64,000 nt of DNA, from NCBI GenBank assembly GCA_002722295.1, contig PBLF01000012.1:84365-148364 (forward strand). The letters run 5' to 3'. Positions 8,973-17,604 of this stretch are shown here, one piece after another. The notes beneath the pieces are model-generated. The model saw nothing but the letters and a program-made list of their open reading frames with translations, did no database searches and was not told the origin of the DNA. Each line of letters starts with the position of its first letter. Positions within the stretch are counted from its first letter, which is position 1. Made by a program: the position numbers and the translations under genes. Source of the DNA: Stappia sp. GTDB lineage: Bacteria; Pseudomonadota; Alphaproteobacteria; Rhizobiales; Stappiaceae.

Positions 8973-9932
8973 ATGGCGCGCCGGCCGGACAGCCTGGAGG
9001 CGTTGCGCAAGGGCGGCAAGGCGGCCCTTGCGCGGGCGCTTTCAGCCGTCGAGACCGATGCCGCCGACCCGGGACTGGACGTGCTTCTCGACGCCGCCTG
9101 TGCGGCGCCGGGCGGGCGTGTCCTGGGGCTGACCGGCCCGCCGGGCGTGGGCAAGTCCACGCTCACCAACGCCCTGATACGCCACTATCGCACAAGGGGC
9201 GAGAGCGTCGGCGTCATCGCCGTCGATCCCTCCTCCCAGCTCACCGGCGGGGCGTTGCTCGGCGACCGCACGCGGCTTGTCACCGATCCCGAGGACGATC
9301 GCGTCTTCGTGCGTTCCATGGCCGCGCGCGACCGGCTCGGCGGCCTCTCCGACCACGCGGTCGCGGCCATCGTGCTCATGCGCGCGGTGATGGACCGGGT
9401 GATCGTGGAGTCGGTGGGCGTCGGCCAGTCGGAGGGCGATGTCGCCCATGTGAGCGATGTGCTCGCGCTGTGCATCCAGCCGGGCTCCGGCGACAGCCTG
9501 CAGTTCATGAAGGCGGGGGTGATGGAGCTTCCCGACCTGGTCGTCGTCACCAAGGCCGACATGGGCGGCCTTGCGGCGCGCGCGCGGGCCGATGTCGCCG
9601 GCGCCCTGTCGCTGGCCCGTCCGCCGGACGCGCGGACGCTTCCCGAGGTGATCGCCGTTTCGGCCACGAGCGGGGAGGGGCTCGACGAGATGACGACGGC
9701 CTGCGACGCTCTCTTCGCCAGTCTGGAGAGGGATGGCGGCCTTGCGGCGCTGCGTGCGCGCCAGGCGCACCATCACGTGGCGGATGCGATCCGGGTGCGC
9801 TTCGGGCGCGTGGGTGCGGGGCTCGTGGACATGGATGCCGCGCTGGCGCGCGAGGGCGGGCCCTTCTCGGCGGTCTCGGCGCTCGACCGGGACCTTCGGG
9901 CGCGCCTTGGCGCCCAGGCGGACCAACCTTAG
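8973..9932 (+). CDS. meaB: Methylmalonyl-CoA mutase-associated GTPase MeaB
   Basis: MeaB (ArgK family) is a G3E-type P-loop GTPase that gates adenosylcobalamin loading and protects methylmalonyl-CoA mutase. Seen: 319 residues; P-loop GPPGVGKST at about 55-63; DPSSQLTGGALLGDRTR; switch region VESVGVGQSEGDV; and the base-specificity motif VVTKADMG. The mutase genes are not in the window, but a B12 synthesis locus lies 33 kb away, consistent with a B12-dependent propionate or ethylmalonyl pathway. It follows ppdK closely and its last four bases overlap the 3' end of the convergent GGDEF/EAL gene. Confidence 0.93.
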   Translation: MARRPDSLEALRKGGKAALARALSAVETDAADPGLDVLLDAACAAPGGRVLGLTGPPGVGKSTLTNALIRHYRTRGESVGVIAVDPSSQLTGGALLGDRTRLVTDPEDDRVFVRSMAARDRLGGLSDHAVAAIVLMRAVMDRVIVESVGVGQSEGDVAHVSDVLALCIQPGSGDSLQFMKAGVMELPDLVVVTKADMGGLAARARADVAGALSLARPPDARTLPEVIAVSATSGEGLDEMTTACDALFASLERDGGLAALRARQAHHHVADAIRVRFGRVGAGLVDMDAALAREGGPFSAVSALDRDLRARLGAQADQP

Positions 9933-12229
9933 GCGGACAGGCTGATCGAGGGGCGCGGCGCCGGGTCACCGGCGGCGAGGCGGCGCTCGGCGGCGGGAAC
10001 CTCCGACGGCGGCACCGGGCGGCACAGGAAGTAGCCCTGCAGCCTGTCGCAGTTGGTCCGCTGGAGGATCGCCGCCTGCTGGCTTGTCTCGATGCCTTCC
10101 GCGACAACCTTCATGCCGAGTGCCTCGCCCAGGTCGATGATGGTCGACAAGATGGCATGGGCGTGCGGCGCCACGTCGAGATCGGCGATGAAGGAGCGGT
10201 CGATCTTCAGCGTGTCGAAGGGGAAGCGGCGCAGGTAGGACAGGCTCGAGTAACCGATGCCGAAATCGTCCAGCGCCACGCGCACGCCAAGCTCCTGGAC
10301 ACGGGTCAGCGTGTCGAGAATGCCGCTGTCGTCGTCGGCGAAGACGGTCTCGGTGACCTCGATCTCGAGCCGGGTCGGCTCGAACCCGGATTCGGCCAGC
10401 GTGTTGCGCACGTCGTCGATGAAGCGCGGGTGGCGGAACTGGGTCGGCGACACGTTGACCGCGACCCCGAGGTGCGGCCAGGCGGCCGCGTCGCGGCAGG
10501 CGCGTCGCAGGACGTAGAGCCCGAGGTCGTAGATGAGGCCGGTTTCCTCGGCGATGGGCACGAAGACCGCCGGGCTGACGGGGCCCATTTCCGGATCCGT
10601 CCAGCGCAGGAGCGCCTCCACGGACAGGACCTTGGCGCCGTCGATGGTGGTCTGCGGCTGGTAGACCAGGTCGAGACGGTTGTTGCGGATCGCCTCGCGA
10701 AGGCCGTGGGCGAGGTTCTCGCGCGTGCGCACGTGCTCTTCCATCGAGGCGTCGAAGAAGGCCCAGCGGCCACGTCCGGCCGACTTGGCCGAATAGAGCG
10801 CGATGTCGGCCTTTCGCAGCAGCTCGCCCATGGACAGGCTGTCATGGGGCGCGATCGCGGCACCGACGCTGAGGCTGATGTGCAGGTGGTTGCCGGCGAC
10901 ATACATGGGCACGGAAAACCGGTCCTGCATCCGCTTCAGCACCGCCTCGATGCGGGAGCGGTCGGCGGCGCCGGGAAGCAGCAGCGCGAACTCGTCGCCA
11001 CTGATGCGCGCGAGCGTCGCGTTGTCGGGCGCGAGCACCCGCAGGCGGCGGGCGGCCTCCCGGATCACCTCGTCGCCGGCGGCATGGCCCAGCGTGTCGT
11101 TGATGTCCTTGAAGTGGTCGAGATCGATGTAGATCACGCCCACCAGCCCCTTGCCCGAATGCCAGTCGCTCAGTTCGTCGCGGAAGCGGGCGGCGAAGAA
11201 GTCGCGGTTGGCGAGGCCGGTGAGGCTGTCGTGCAGCGCCGCGTGCTGGGCGCGCGCCTCGCTTTCGGCCAGTCGGCGGGTGTTCTGGCGGGTGTAGAAC
11301 AGCACCAGGCCGGTCAGACCGGCGATGGTGGTGGCCAGGAAGAACAGCATCGGGCTGACGCCGGCCAGGATCTGGGCTCCCGGGTTTTCCGACTGCCAGG
11401 TGAGATAGCCGATGGTGCGCCCGCGCGGATCGGACAGCGCGAGACTTGCCGCGATCTCCTCGGCCGGCCGGTCATGCGATACGCGCAGGTCGCGCGTGCC
11501 GGAGCGCTCGGCGAGCGCGGCAAGGCGCACGGGATCGAGCTGCTTGATGCTGACAAGTACGGCGGGCGGCTGGCGTTCGGCCAGGAACTGCTTCAGCTCG
11601 GGGCTGATGGCGGTGACCGAGACGAAGGCGGGCCGTCCGTCCTTGAGCGTGAAGCCGGTCTCGTTGATGGAGCGGGTGAAGCCGGTGCGCGGGCGCTCCA
11701 CCACGAACAGGCCCGACGGCAGGCGGCGGAAGGAATTGATGAAGCGGGCCCGCACGCGCGCGATCAGCGGCTTGATTTCCTCAAGCATCGGCTTGGCGAG
11801 CGCGGGATCGTGCTCGTTGCCGCGATTGAAATCATAGACGGGTTCGCCGTCGACGCCGACGATCACGGTCTGGTCGTGACCGTGATTGGCCAGCATCCAG
11901 CGACCGATGTTGGTGTCGATCCAGGCGCGGTTCAGGGAATTGGGGCGGGTGTAGAAGAAGGCCTGGTCCCAGACGGCCGTTCCTTCCTGCTCCTTGGCCA
12001 GAAGGTCGAGCTGAAGTTTTGCGCCGCCACGCAGAAGATTGCGTTCGCTGTTCAGCGCGGCAATGTCGGCCGACTGCGATGTATAGGCAATAAGCACGAC
12101 CGAAAACGCGATCGCGAGCATGACAAGACCCACGACCGGAAAAAGGATGGCATTCGCTAGCTTTGTTCCGGCAGTCTTGCGTGACGCGCCCATTGCAGCC
12201 TCATTTCCCCACACGCCGAAAGGTTGCAT
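9929..12229 (-). CDS. Membrane CHASE4-GGDEF-EAL cyclic-di-GMP protein
   Basis: A 766-residue signalling protein. Seen: one transmembrane segment near residues 25-50, a periplasmic CHASE4-like sensor (about 55-270) and a second membrane segment (FFLATTIAGLTGLVLFY). A diguanylate cyclase domain follows, whose active-site loop reads RISGDEF (SGDEF instead of GGDEF), then an EAL domain with VEALLRW, DDFGIGYSSLSYL and KIDRSFI. The EAL residues for metal binding look intact, so phosphodiesterase activity is likely; cyclase activity is uncertain because of the Gly-to-Ser change and the lack of an obvious RxxD inhibitory site. A start at 12193 is also possible. It lies downstream of radC in the same direction. 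Confidence 0.88.
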   Translation of the reverse strand: MQPFGVWGNEAAMGASRKTAGTKLANAILFPVVGLVMLAIAFSVVLIAYTSQSADIAALNSERNLLRGGAKLQLDLLAKEQEGTAVWDQAFFYTRPNSLNRAWIDTNIGRWMLANHGHDQTVIVGVDGEPVYDFNRGNEHDPALAKPMLEEIKPLIARVRARFINSFRRLPSGLFVVERPRTGFTRSINETGFTLKDGRPAFVSVTAISPELKQFLAERQPPAVLVSIKQLDPVRLAALAERSGTRDLRVSHDRPAEEIAASLALSDPRGRTIGYLTWQSENPGAQILAGVSPMLFFLATTIAGLTGLVLFYTRQNTRRLAESEARAQHAALHDSLTGLANRDFFAARFRDELSDWHSGKGLVGVIYIDLDHFKDINDTLGHAAGDEVIREAARRLRVLAPDNATLARISGDEFALLLPGAADRSRIEAVLKRMQDRFSVPMYVAGNHLHISLSVGAAIAPHDSLSMGELLRKADIALYSAKSAGRGRWAFFDASMEEHVRTRENLAHGLREAIRNNRLDLVYQPQTTIDGAKVLSVEALLRWTDPEMGPVSPAVFVPIAEETGLIYDLGLYVLRRACRDAAAWPHLGVAVNVSPTQFRHPRFIDDVRNTLAESGFEPTRLEIEVTETVFADDDSGILDTLTRVQELGVRVALDDFGIGYSSLSYLRRFPFDTLKIDRSFIADLDVAPHAHAILSTIIDLGEALGMKVVAEGIETSQQAAILQRTNCDRLQGYFLCRPVPPSEVPAAERRLAAGDPAPRPSISLSA

Positions 12230-12300
12230 AGCGAATTTAACAAATTCCGTCGAATATTAGTTAACCGGGACTGAAACCGGAGTCCCGCCCGCAGCCAACG

Positions 12301-12317
12301 AAAAAGGTGCATGCACC
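12301..12317 (-). terminator. Weak terminator-like palindrome after radC
   Basis: GGTGCATGCACC (12306-12317) is a perfect 12-base palindrome. Read leftwards after the radC stop it is followed by TTTTTCG, so it may end or attenuate the map-radC transcript. The possible stem is short, so readthrough into the GGDEF/EAL gene is plausible. Confidence 0.35.
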
Positions 12318-12352
12318 GCAGCCGATCCGGCGCGCCCCGCAAGCGAGGTTCG

Positions 12353-13066
12353 CTACAGGAGCTGCAGGCCCCGGAAGCTCACATGGCCGTCGCGCCCCAC
12401 GATGATGTGGTCGTGCAGGGCGATGCCGAGCGGCTTGGCGATTTCGGCGATCTGGTTGGTCATCTGGATGTCGGCGCGCGAGGGCGTCGGATCGCCGGAC
12501 GGATGGTTGTGCTCGAGTATGATGGCCGAGGCCGACAACTCCAGCGCGCGCTTCATCACCTCGCGCGGATAGACCGGCGTATGGTCGATGGTGCCGCGCT
12601 GCTGCACCTCGTCGGCGATCAGCGCGTTCTTCTTGTCGAGGAACAGGATGCGGAATTCCTCGCGGTCCGCATAGGCCATGGCCGCGCGCACGTAGTCGAT
12701 CACCGAGGACCAGGAGGAGAGGACCTTGCGCTCGCGCAGCGGCGCGCGCAGGAACCGCTCGGCCACCGCGCGGGCGAGCTTGAGTTCGTCCACGACCCGG
12801 TCGCCGACGCCGCGCACCTCCTTCAGCCGAGCGGGCGGCGCGGCCAGAACCTCGGCGAAGGAGCCGAATCGCGCGATCAGCGCCTTGGCGATCGGTTTGG
12901 TGTCGGCCCGCTTGATGGGAGCGAAAAGCAGGAGTTCCAGGAGCTCGTAGTCCTGGAGGGCCTCATGTCCGGCCTCGCGAAACCGCTGGCGCAGACGGTC
13001 GCGATGACCGTGGAAATGGGGGGAGGGCGCGCTGGCGTCGGAAAATCCGTCGTCGCTCCCGCTCAT
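12353..13066 (-). CDS. radC: RadC/JAB-domain protein
   Basis: RadC family protein of 237 residues. Seen: an N-terminal helix-hairpin-helix region ([22 protein letters not shown]) and a C-terminal JAMM metalloprotease-like domain with the motif [11 protein letters not shown] and SRADIQMT. The JAMM histidines and aspartate are all present. The historic link to DNA repair is not supported for most members, and the true role is unsettled. It lies 37 bases downstream of map and is read in the same direction, suggesting one transcript. Confidence 0.93.
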   Translation of the reverse strand: MSGSDDGFSDASAPSPHFHGHRDRLRQRFREAGHEALQDYELLELLLFAPIKRADTKPIAKALIARFGSFAEVLAAPPARLKEVRGVGDRVVDELKLARAVAERFLRAPLRERKVLSSWSSVIDYVRAAMAYADREEFRILFLDKKNALIADEVQQRGTIDHTPVYPREVMKRALELSASAIILEHNHPSGDPTPSRADIQMTNQIAEIAKPLGIALHDHIIVGRDGHVSFRGLQLL

Positions 13067-13103
13067 GCATCCCCCCTTCGTTTCCGTGTGCTTCGCGTTC
13101 GCC

Positions 13104-13937
13104 TCAGGATCGCTGACGCACCATCGGATTGTCGAGACCCGCCGGCGACAGCGTGAAGATCTCGCAGCCCTCGTCGGTGATGCCGATGGAATGCTCGAAC
13201 TGGGCCGAGAGCGAGCGGTCGCGGGTGACCGCCGTCCAGCCGTCCGCCAGCACCTTCACGTGCGGACGACCGAGGTTCACCATCGGCTCGATGGTGAAGA
13301 TCATGCCCGGCTTCAGCTCGACACCCTCACCCGGGCGGCCGTAGTGCAGGATGTTGGGCGTGTCGTGGAAGAGGCGCCCGACGCCGTGGCCGCAGAAGTC
13401 GCGCACCACCGAGCAGCGCTCTGCCTCGACGAAGGTCTGGATCGCGGCGCCGATGTCGCCGGTGGTGTTGCCGGGCTTGGCCGCCTCGATGCCGCGCAGG
13501 AGCGATTCGTAGGTCACGTCCACCAGTCGCTCTGCAGCGCGCTTGAGCTTGCCGACCGGATACATGCGGCTGGAATCGCCATACCAGCCGTCGACGATGT
13601 AGGTGACGTCGACGTTGACGATGTCGCCTTCCTTCAGCGGCTTCTCGTTGGGGATGCCGTGACAGACCACATGGTTGATCGAGGTGCAGGTCGACTTGGT
13701 GAAGCCGCGGTAGTTCAGCGTGGCGGGAACCGCGTTTTCCTTCAGGCCGAACTCGAACACGAAGTCGTCGATTTCCTGGGTCGTGACGCCGGGTTTCACA
13801 AGATCGACCAGCGCGTCGAGGCAGCGTGCCGTGACATCGCTCGCCTTCTTCATGCCCGCGAAATCCTCGCGGTCGTAGAGGCGGATCTGTCCGGTGTTCT
13901 TCAGGGGCGCCGTGGCGGCGTCGACATAGGTGACCAT
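13104..13937 (-). CDS. map: Type I methionine aminopeptidase
   Basis: Cytoplasmic metalloenzyme that removes the initiator methionine. Seen: about 277 residues with the pita-bread fold blocks: [23 protein letters not shown] (first metal Asp), DSSRMYPVG (second Asp), [18 protein letters not shown] (His), FTIEPMVN (Glu) and [14 protein letters not shown] (Glu). All five ligands are present. A GTG one codon upstream (13940) is an alternative start; GGAAGAG lies just before both. It leads the map-radC unit. Confidence 0.96.
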   Translation of the reverse strand: MVTYVDAATAPLKNTGQIRLYDREDFAGMKKASDVTARCLDALVDLVKPGVTTQEIDDFVFEFGLKENAVPATLNYRGFTKSTCTSINHVVCHGIPNEKPLKEGDIVNVDVTYIVDGWYGDSSRMYPVGKLKRAAERLVDVTYESLLRGIEAAKPGNTTGDIGAAIQTFVEAERCSVVRDFCGHGVGRLFHDTPNILHYGRPGEGVELKPGMIFTIEPMVNLGRPHVKVLADGWTAVTRDRSLSAQFEHSIGITDEGCEIFTLSPAGLDNPMVRQRS

Positions 13938-14253
13938 CACTCTTCCGTCGGTGTTCGTCGTCTGGCCCGGCGACCACGGCCTGATGACCGGGGCGGGCTT
14001 GGGATGCGGGCGGCGTCCCCCGTCGGACCATCCGTGCTCCGGCCTGCGGTTCCGGGGCGGGCGGGCGCGAATGGAGGGGGACGCGGGCGCCGCGCGTTTC
14101 GAGATATAGCCTTAATTGGCGCGCACCGCGCACGCAATCGCATTCGCACCGACGCGCGCGTGTGGAAGGGACGCGGTGCAATTCCGGGTGGGCGGTCCGC
14201 CGGACTTGCGCGCGCGTCGCGCTCCGGCTAATGGCAGGGGGCGCATGAAGCCA
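13938..14253. other. Intergenic region between map and tRNA-Leu
   Basis: About 315 bases without a supportable gene; frames crossing it are shadow-like. It should hold the leftward map promoter and the rightward tRNA promoter. The stretch GAGATATAGCCTTAATTGG near 14100-14120 is locally AT-rich and may belong to a promoter, but I see no clear -35/-10 pair. Confidence 0.5.
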
Positions 14254-14339
14254 GCGGACGTGGTGGAATCGGTAGACACAAGGGACTTAAAATCCCTCGG
14301 CCTTGCGCCATGCGGGTTCGAGTCCCGCCGTCCGTACCA
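14254..14339 (+). tRNA. tRNA-Leu (anticodon UAA)
   Basis: 86 nucleotides with the encoded CCA. The acceptor GCGGACG pairs with CGTCCGT (one G-U), and the D arm TGGTGGAATCGGTAGACA is typical of tRNA-Leu. The anticodon stem AGGGA/TCCCT encloses loop CTTAAAA, giving anticodon TAA (UAA) for codon UUA. There is a long class-II variable arm and T arm GCGGGTTCGAGTCCCGC. A73 is followed by CCA. UUA is rare in this GC-rich genome. Confidence 0.97.
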
Positions 14340-14410
14340 ACTGGCTTGCCGGGCGATCCGCGTTTGTTGCGGCCGTCCCGCCCCTTGTCCTCGTTCCGTT
14401 CGAGGGAAAA

Positions 14411-15424
14411 TCAGCGTTCCAGGCGGATCAGTCGGTCGTTCGAGGCGCCATCGCGACGGGGAGAGCGATTTGTGGTGATGGCGTAGACGTCCCCGTCGAT
14501 CACCAGCACATCGCGAATGCGCTCGCCCAGGGAGACCGCTTCCAGGATCGCCCCGTCCCGCGGGGCGATGACAAGAACGCCCTTCGCCCGAAGCCCCGCG
14601 AGCAGCAGGTTGACGCCATCGAAGGCGAGCCCCGAGGGAGCCCATGTGTCGCGGCCGGAATGAACCAGCGGCGCCCGCATGCCGCTCCCGGTCTCGTCCC
14701 CCTGTATCAGTGGCCAGCCGTAGTTGCCGCCACGCTCGATGCGGTTGACCTCGTCCAGTGCCGACTGCCCGTGTTCGGCCGCAAAGAGCTGGCCCGTGTC
14801 ATCCCAGGCAAGACCCTGCGGATTGCGATGTCCCAGGGACCAGACCGGAGACCCGGGAAAGGGATTGTCGTCGGGAATCGCGCCGTCGGCCGTCACCCGG
14901 AGGATCTTGCCCGCGAGACTGTCCAAGTCCTGCGGCCGGTCCCGTCTTTCGGTCCAGCCCGTCGTGACATAGAGCATCCCGTCGGGACCGAAGGCGACAC
15001 GGCCGCCATTGTAGAGCGGGTGACCCGGAATGCCGTCGAGGAGAACCCGTGTCTCGCGCCAGCCCTGCCCGGTGCGTTCGGCCTCGATCACGCGGTTCAG
15101 CCGGGCGTCGGGCGTGCCGTAGTGCTGATAGAGCACGACGAGACCGCTTTCGGCGAAATCGGGCCGCAGCGCAAGGCCGAGAAGCCCGCCACCGCGATCG
15201 TCGAGGACCGGCACGCTTGTCTCGACGGGCATCCGGGTCAGCTTGCCGTCCTCGTAGATGCCGAGGGTGCCGGCCTTTTCCGTAAGGTAGATGGCCCCGT
15301 CGCGGGCCTCGATGTCCCAGGGGTAGTCGAGACCGGAAAGCAGGGTCTCGACCGGCTGCGCGAAGGATCGGGACGGAGGCAGCACCGCCAGTGCCGCCAC
15401 AAGCGCGACGAACATGTATCTCAC
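14411..15424 (-). CDS. Secreted PQQ-dependent sugar dehydrogenase family protein
   Basis: Six-bladed beta-propeller of the soluble glucose/sorbosone dehydrogenase family, about 337 residues, which in characterised members oxidises aldose sugars in the periplasm with PQQ. Seen: signal peptide with cleavage near SFA|QP, then GLDYPWDIEARDG, DDRGGGLLGLALRPDF, VAFGPDGMLYVTTG, the loop SLGHRNPQGLAWD, and AAEHGQSALDEVNRI with GGNYGWPL. The GTG at 15424 is preferred because AGGAG lies six bases upstream; the ATG three codons later lacks spacing. The actual substrate is unknown. No PQQ synthesis genes are in the window. Confidence 0.87.
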   Translation of the reverse strand: MRYMFVALVAALAVLPPSRSFAQPVETLLSGLDYPWDIEARDGAIYLTEKAGTLGIYEDGKLTRMPVETSVPVLDDRGGGLLGLALRPDFAESGLVVLYQHYGTPDARLNRVIEAERTGQGWRETRVLLDGIPGHPLYNGGRVAFGPDGMLYVTTGWTERRDRPQDLDSLAGKILRVTADGAIPDDNPFPGSPVWSLGHRNPQGLAWDDTGQLFAAEHGQSALDEVNRIERGGNYGWPLIQGDETGSGMRAPLVHSGRDTWAPSGLAFDGVNLLLAGLRAKGVLVIAPRDGAILEAVSLGERIRDVLVIDGDVYAITTNRSPRRDGASNDRLIRLER

Positions 15425-15486
15425 GAAAGACTCCTGTTCACGGGTATGGCGCGGAGGCGGCCCGCCGGAACAGGCCGCCAGCCGGT

Positions 15487-15945
15487 TCACTGTGCGTAGT
15501 CTTCGTCCGAAACCGGGTCGCCCCAGGTCACCGCGGTGCCGTCAATCGCCTCCTGGACGGCGAGGTGTGTCACGGACTGCCCGTCGGTCGCGCCGTGCCA
15601 GTGGTCGAGATCGGCGGGGAACCAGACCACATCGCCGGCGTTCATGACCTTCTTCTCTTCGCCGCGAACCTGGTACCAGCCGGTTCCGGAGGTCACGACA
15701 AGCCATTGCCCGACCGGATGCGTGTGCCAGTGCGAACGCGCGCCGGGCATGAAGGTGACCGAGCCGGCGTTGACGTTGGCCATCCGGGCGTCGAACACGG
15801 GCTGGACATATACCGTGCCGGTGAAGAAGTCGGAGCTGCCGAGGACACCGCTCCGCTGCGCGGCTCCGGTGACCTCCGCTGTCTGTGCAAGTGCCGCCGG
15901 GGCTGCAAGTGCCATGGCGAGGGTCGATGCGAGAATGAGCTTCAT
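15487..15945 (-). CDS. Secreted small cupin protein
   Basis: 152-residue protein with a clear signal peptide (MKLILASTLAMALAAPAALA) and a single cupin barrel. Cupin motif 1 includes HWHTHPVGQWLVVTSG, and motif 2 includes FPADLDHWHGAT, giving the usual His-rich metal site. Related proteins are annotated as quercetinase-like or mandelonitrile-lyase-like cupins, with the reaction generally unproven. AGGAG lies eight bases before the ATG. It is divergent from a cyclophilin-like/SDR pair across 352 bases that contain a strong inverted repeat. Small secreted cupins often neighbour SDR and cyclophilin-like genes, so the three may serve one oxidative detoxification or catabolic task (inference). Confidence 0.82.
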   Translation of the reverse strand: MKLILASTLAMALAAPAALAQTAEVTGAAQRSGVLGSSDFFTGTVYVQPVFDARMANVNAGSVTFMPGARSHWHTHPVGQWLVVTSGTGWYQVRGEEKKVMNAGDVVWFPADLDHWHGATDGQSVTHLAVQEAIDGTAVTWGDPVSDEDYAQ

Positions 15946-16297
15946 TTGAGGTCGTCTCCTTGTGGCTCGAGAGGCGGCCGTCGCGGCCAGGGCCGGATTT
16001 CCTGCCCAATGCTCCTTCAAGATAGGAAGCGTCCTTTCAGCGATAATGATCGCGAGGGGGGATACGCTCATGAGGAGGTCTCATGAAAAGCGAGAGTCCG
16101 CTTCACATCCGATGAAGCGATTGATGAACGATGCTCATGAGCGCTTGTGTGCGTCGGGGGATAATCTTTTGCGTTGCGATGCCTAGATTGTGCAGAGAGC
16201 GAACCGGATCCGAAGCGGGGTCGTGACGGCACGTTTCCCATCGTCCGCCCCGGCACCGGTCCGCATCACCGACCGGCAACCGGCGAGAGAAACCAGC
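15946..16297. promoter_or_regulatory. Divergent promoter region with inverted repeats
   Basis: Between the cupin and the cyclophilin-like gene there is no supportable gene. Within it, CGCTTCA (16099-16105) and TGAAGCG (16113-16119) form a perfect 7/7 inverted repeat with a 7-base spacer. GCTCATGAGC (16133-16142) is a perfect 10-base palindrome, and TCATGA recurs at 16068, 16081 and 16135. This pattern fits a shared operator for a regulator encoded elsewhere, since no LysR or TetR gene is adjacent. Confidence 0.5.
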
Positions 16298-16663
16298 ATG
16301 ACGAAGATCCGGGTAATCGTTGGCGATGAAACGCTGAGCGCGACGCTGGATGATACCGCTGTCGCGCGGGACTTCGCGTCCCTTTTGCCGCTCGAGCTGA
16401 CGTTGAGCGACTATCATGCGACCGAGAAGGTGGCCGACCTGCCGCGTCCGCTCGACATCTCGGGCGCGCCGGCAAGCTACACTCCCCGGGCCGGCGATAT
16501 CACGCATTTCGCGCCCTGGGGCAATCTCGCGATCTTCCACAAGCCGTTTCAGAGCGCGCGAGGCCTGGTGAGGCTGGGCGCGTTCGACGGGTCCATCGAG
16601 GCGCTGATGCAGGATGGCGCCTTTCCGGTTCGCATCGAACTGGCGGGCCAGGGCGCTCGCTGA
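16298..16663 (+). CDS. Cyclophilin-like fold protein
   Basis: 121-residue protein of the cyclophilin-like family (Cyclophil_like2 type). Seen: MTKIRVIVGDETLSATLDDTAVARDF, LPLELTLSDYHATEKV, AGDITHFAPWGNLAIFHK and a final strand. The fold resembles cyclophilin, but I know of no demonstrated peptidyl-prolyl isomerase activity and the function is unknown. No signal peptide is seen. The ATG at 16298 is taken as the start because the upstream open stretch has no family similarity. The SDR gene follows after 50 bases in the same direction. Confidence 0.82.
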   Translation: MTKIRVIVGDETLSATLDDTAVARDFASLLPLELTLSDYHATEKVADLPRPLDISGAPASYTPRAGDITHFAPWGNLAIFHKPFQSARGLVRLGAFDGSIEALMQDGAFPVRIELAGQGAR

Positions 16664-16713
16664 ACGATGTCCCGGTCGCAACCGGTCCGAAACACATCAA
16701 GGAGAAGAACATC

Positions 16714-17466
16714 ATGAGCAACAACATCACCGGCAAGACCGTCATCATCACCGGCGCCTCGTCCGGCATCGGAGAGGCCAGCGCCAAGCTGCTCGCCGCG
16801 AAGGGCGCCAATGTCGTCCTCGGCGCGCGCCGCGCGGAGAAACTCAAACAGATCGCGGAGGAGATCGAGACGGCCGGCGGCAAGGCGGCCTGGCAGGAAC
16901 TCGACGTGACCAGCCCGGACGAGAACGAGGCGATCGTCAAGCTCGCCAAGGACCGTTTCGGCGGCGTCGACGCGATCTTCCTCAACGCCGGGCTGATGCC
17001 GAGCTCCCCGGTGTCCGCGCTGAAGACCGATGAGTGGAACCGGATGGTCGACGTCAACATCAAGGGAGTGCTCAACGGCGTCGCCGCCGTCATGCCGACC
17101 TTCCTCGACCAGAAGTCCGGTCACATCCTTGCGGTCTCGTCGGTGGCGGGCCTCAAGAACTATCCGGGGGCCTCGGTCTACGGCGGCACCAAGTGGTTCG
17201 TGCGAAACTTCATGGAGGTTCTGCGCATGGAGGCGGCCACCGAGGGCACCAACATCCGCACCGCGACGCTCTATCCGGCGGCGATCAACACCGAGCTGCT
17301 CGACACGATCACCGACAAGCGCACGGCCGAGGGGATGCAGGGGCTCTACGACACCTACGGGATCGCTCCCGAGCGGGTCGCCGAAGTCGTGGCTTTCGCG
17401 CTCGACCTGCCCGCCGACACGACCGTCAACGAGTTCACGGTGGGGCCGGCCAACCAGCCCTGGTAA
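16714..17466 (+). CDS. Short-chain dehydrogenase/reductase
   Basis: 250-residue classical SDR, NAD(P)-dependent, substrate unknown. Seen: cofactor loop TGASSGIG at residues 14-21, arginine-containing GARRAEKLK suggesting NADPH preference, NAG motif FLNAGLMP, catalytic Ser in AVSSVAG and the Tyr-Lys pair in YGGTKW. The motif is YxxxK as YGGTK. AAGGAG precedes the ATG by nine bases. The gene is followed by a strong intrinsic terminator and probably forms an operon with the cyclophilin-like gene. Proteins of this type are often annotated as clavaldehyde- or serine-dehydrogenase-like; I cannot choose. Confidence 0.9.
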   Translation: MSNNITGKTVIITGASSGIGEASAKLLAAKGANVVLGARRAEKLKQIAEEIETAGGKAAWQELDVTSPDENEAIVKLAKDRFGGVDAIFLNAGLMPSSPVSALKTDEWNRMVDVNIKGVLNGVAAVMPTFLDQKSGHILAVSSVAGLKNYPGASVYGGTKWFVRNFMEVLRMEAATEGTNIRTATLYPAAINTELLDTITDKRTAEGMQGLYDTYGIAPERVAEVVAFALDLPADTTVNEFTVGPANQPW

Positions 17467-17481
17467 CAGGACCATGAAACA

Positions 17482-17524
17482 GGGCGGCCGCGCGAATGCA
17501 CTGCACTCGCGCGGCCGCCCTTTT
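17482..17524 (+). terminator. Strong intrinsic terminator after the SDR gene
   Basis: A 14-bp perfect stem (17482-17495 with 17507-17520, core GGGCGGCCGCGCGA) has an 11-base loop and is followed directly by TTTT. It ends the cyclophilin-like/SDR transcript. Confidence 0.92.
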
Positions 17525-17604
17525 CGTATCGGTCCCGGTCATTCCAGGCCCCGCATCCGTCCCTGCGGTGAGGGGAGGCGCGGGGCCTGTCCTGTCGCGG
17601 TCCG

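Noticed and set aside
12237-12264. Two TTAA elements suggesting a CtrA site
   Set aside because: Spacing is 20 bases rather than 7, so it does not fit the CtrA consensus.
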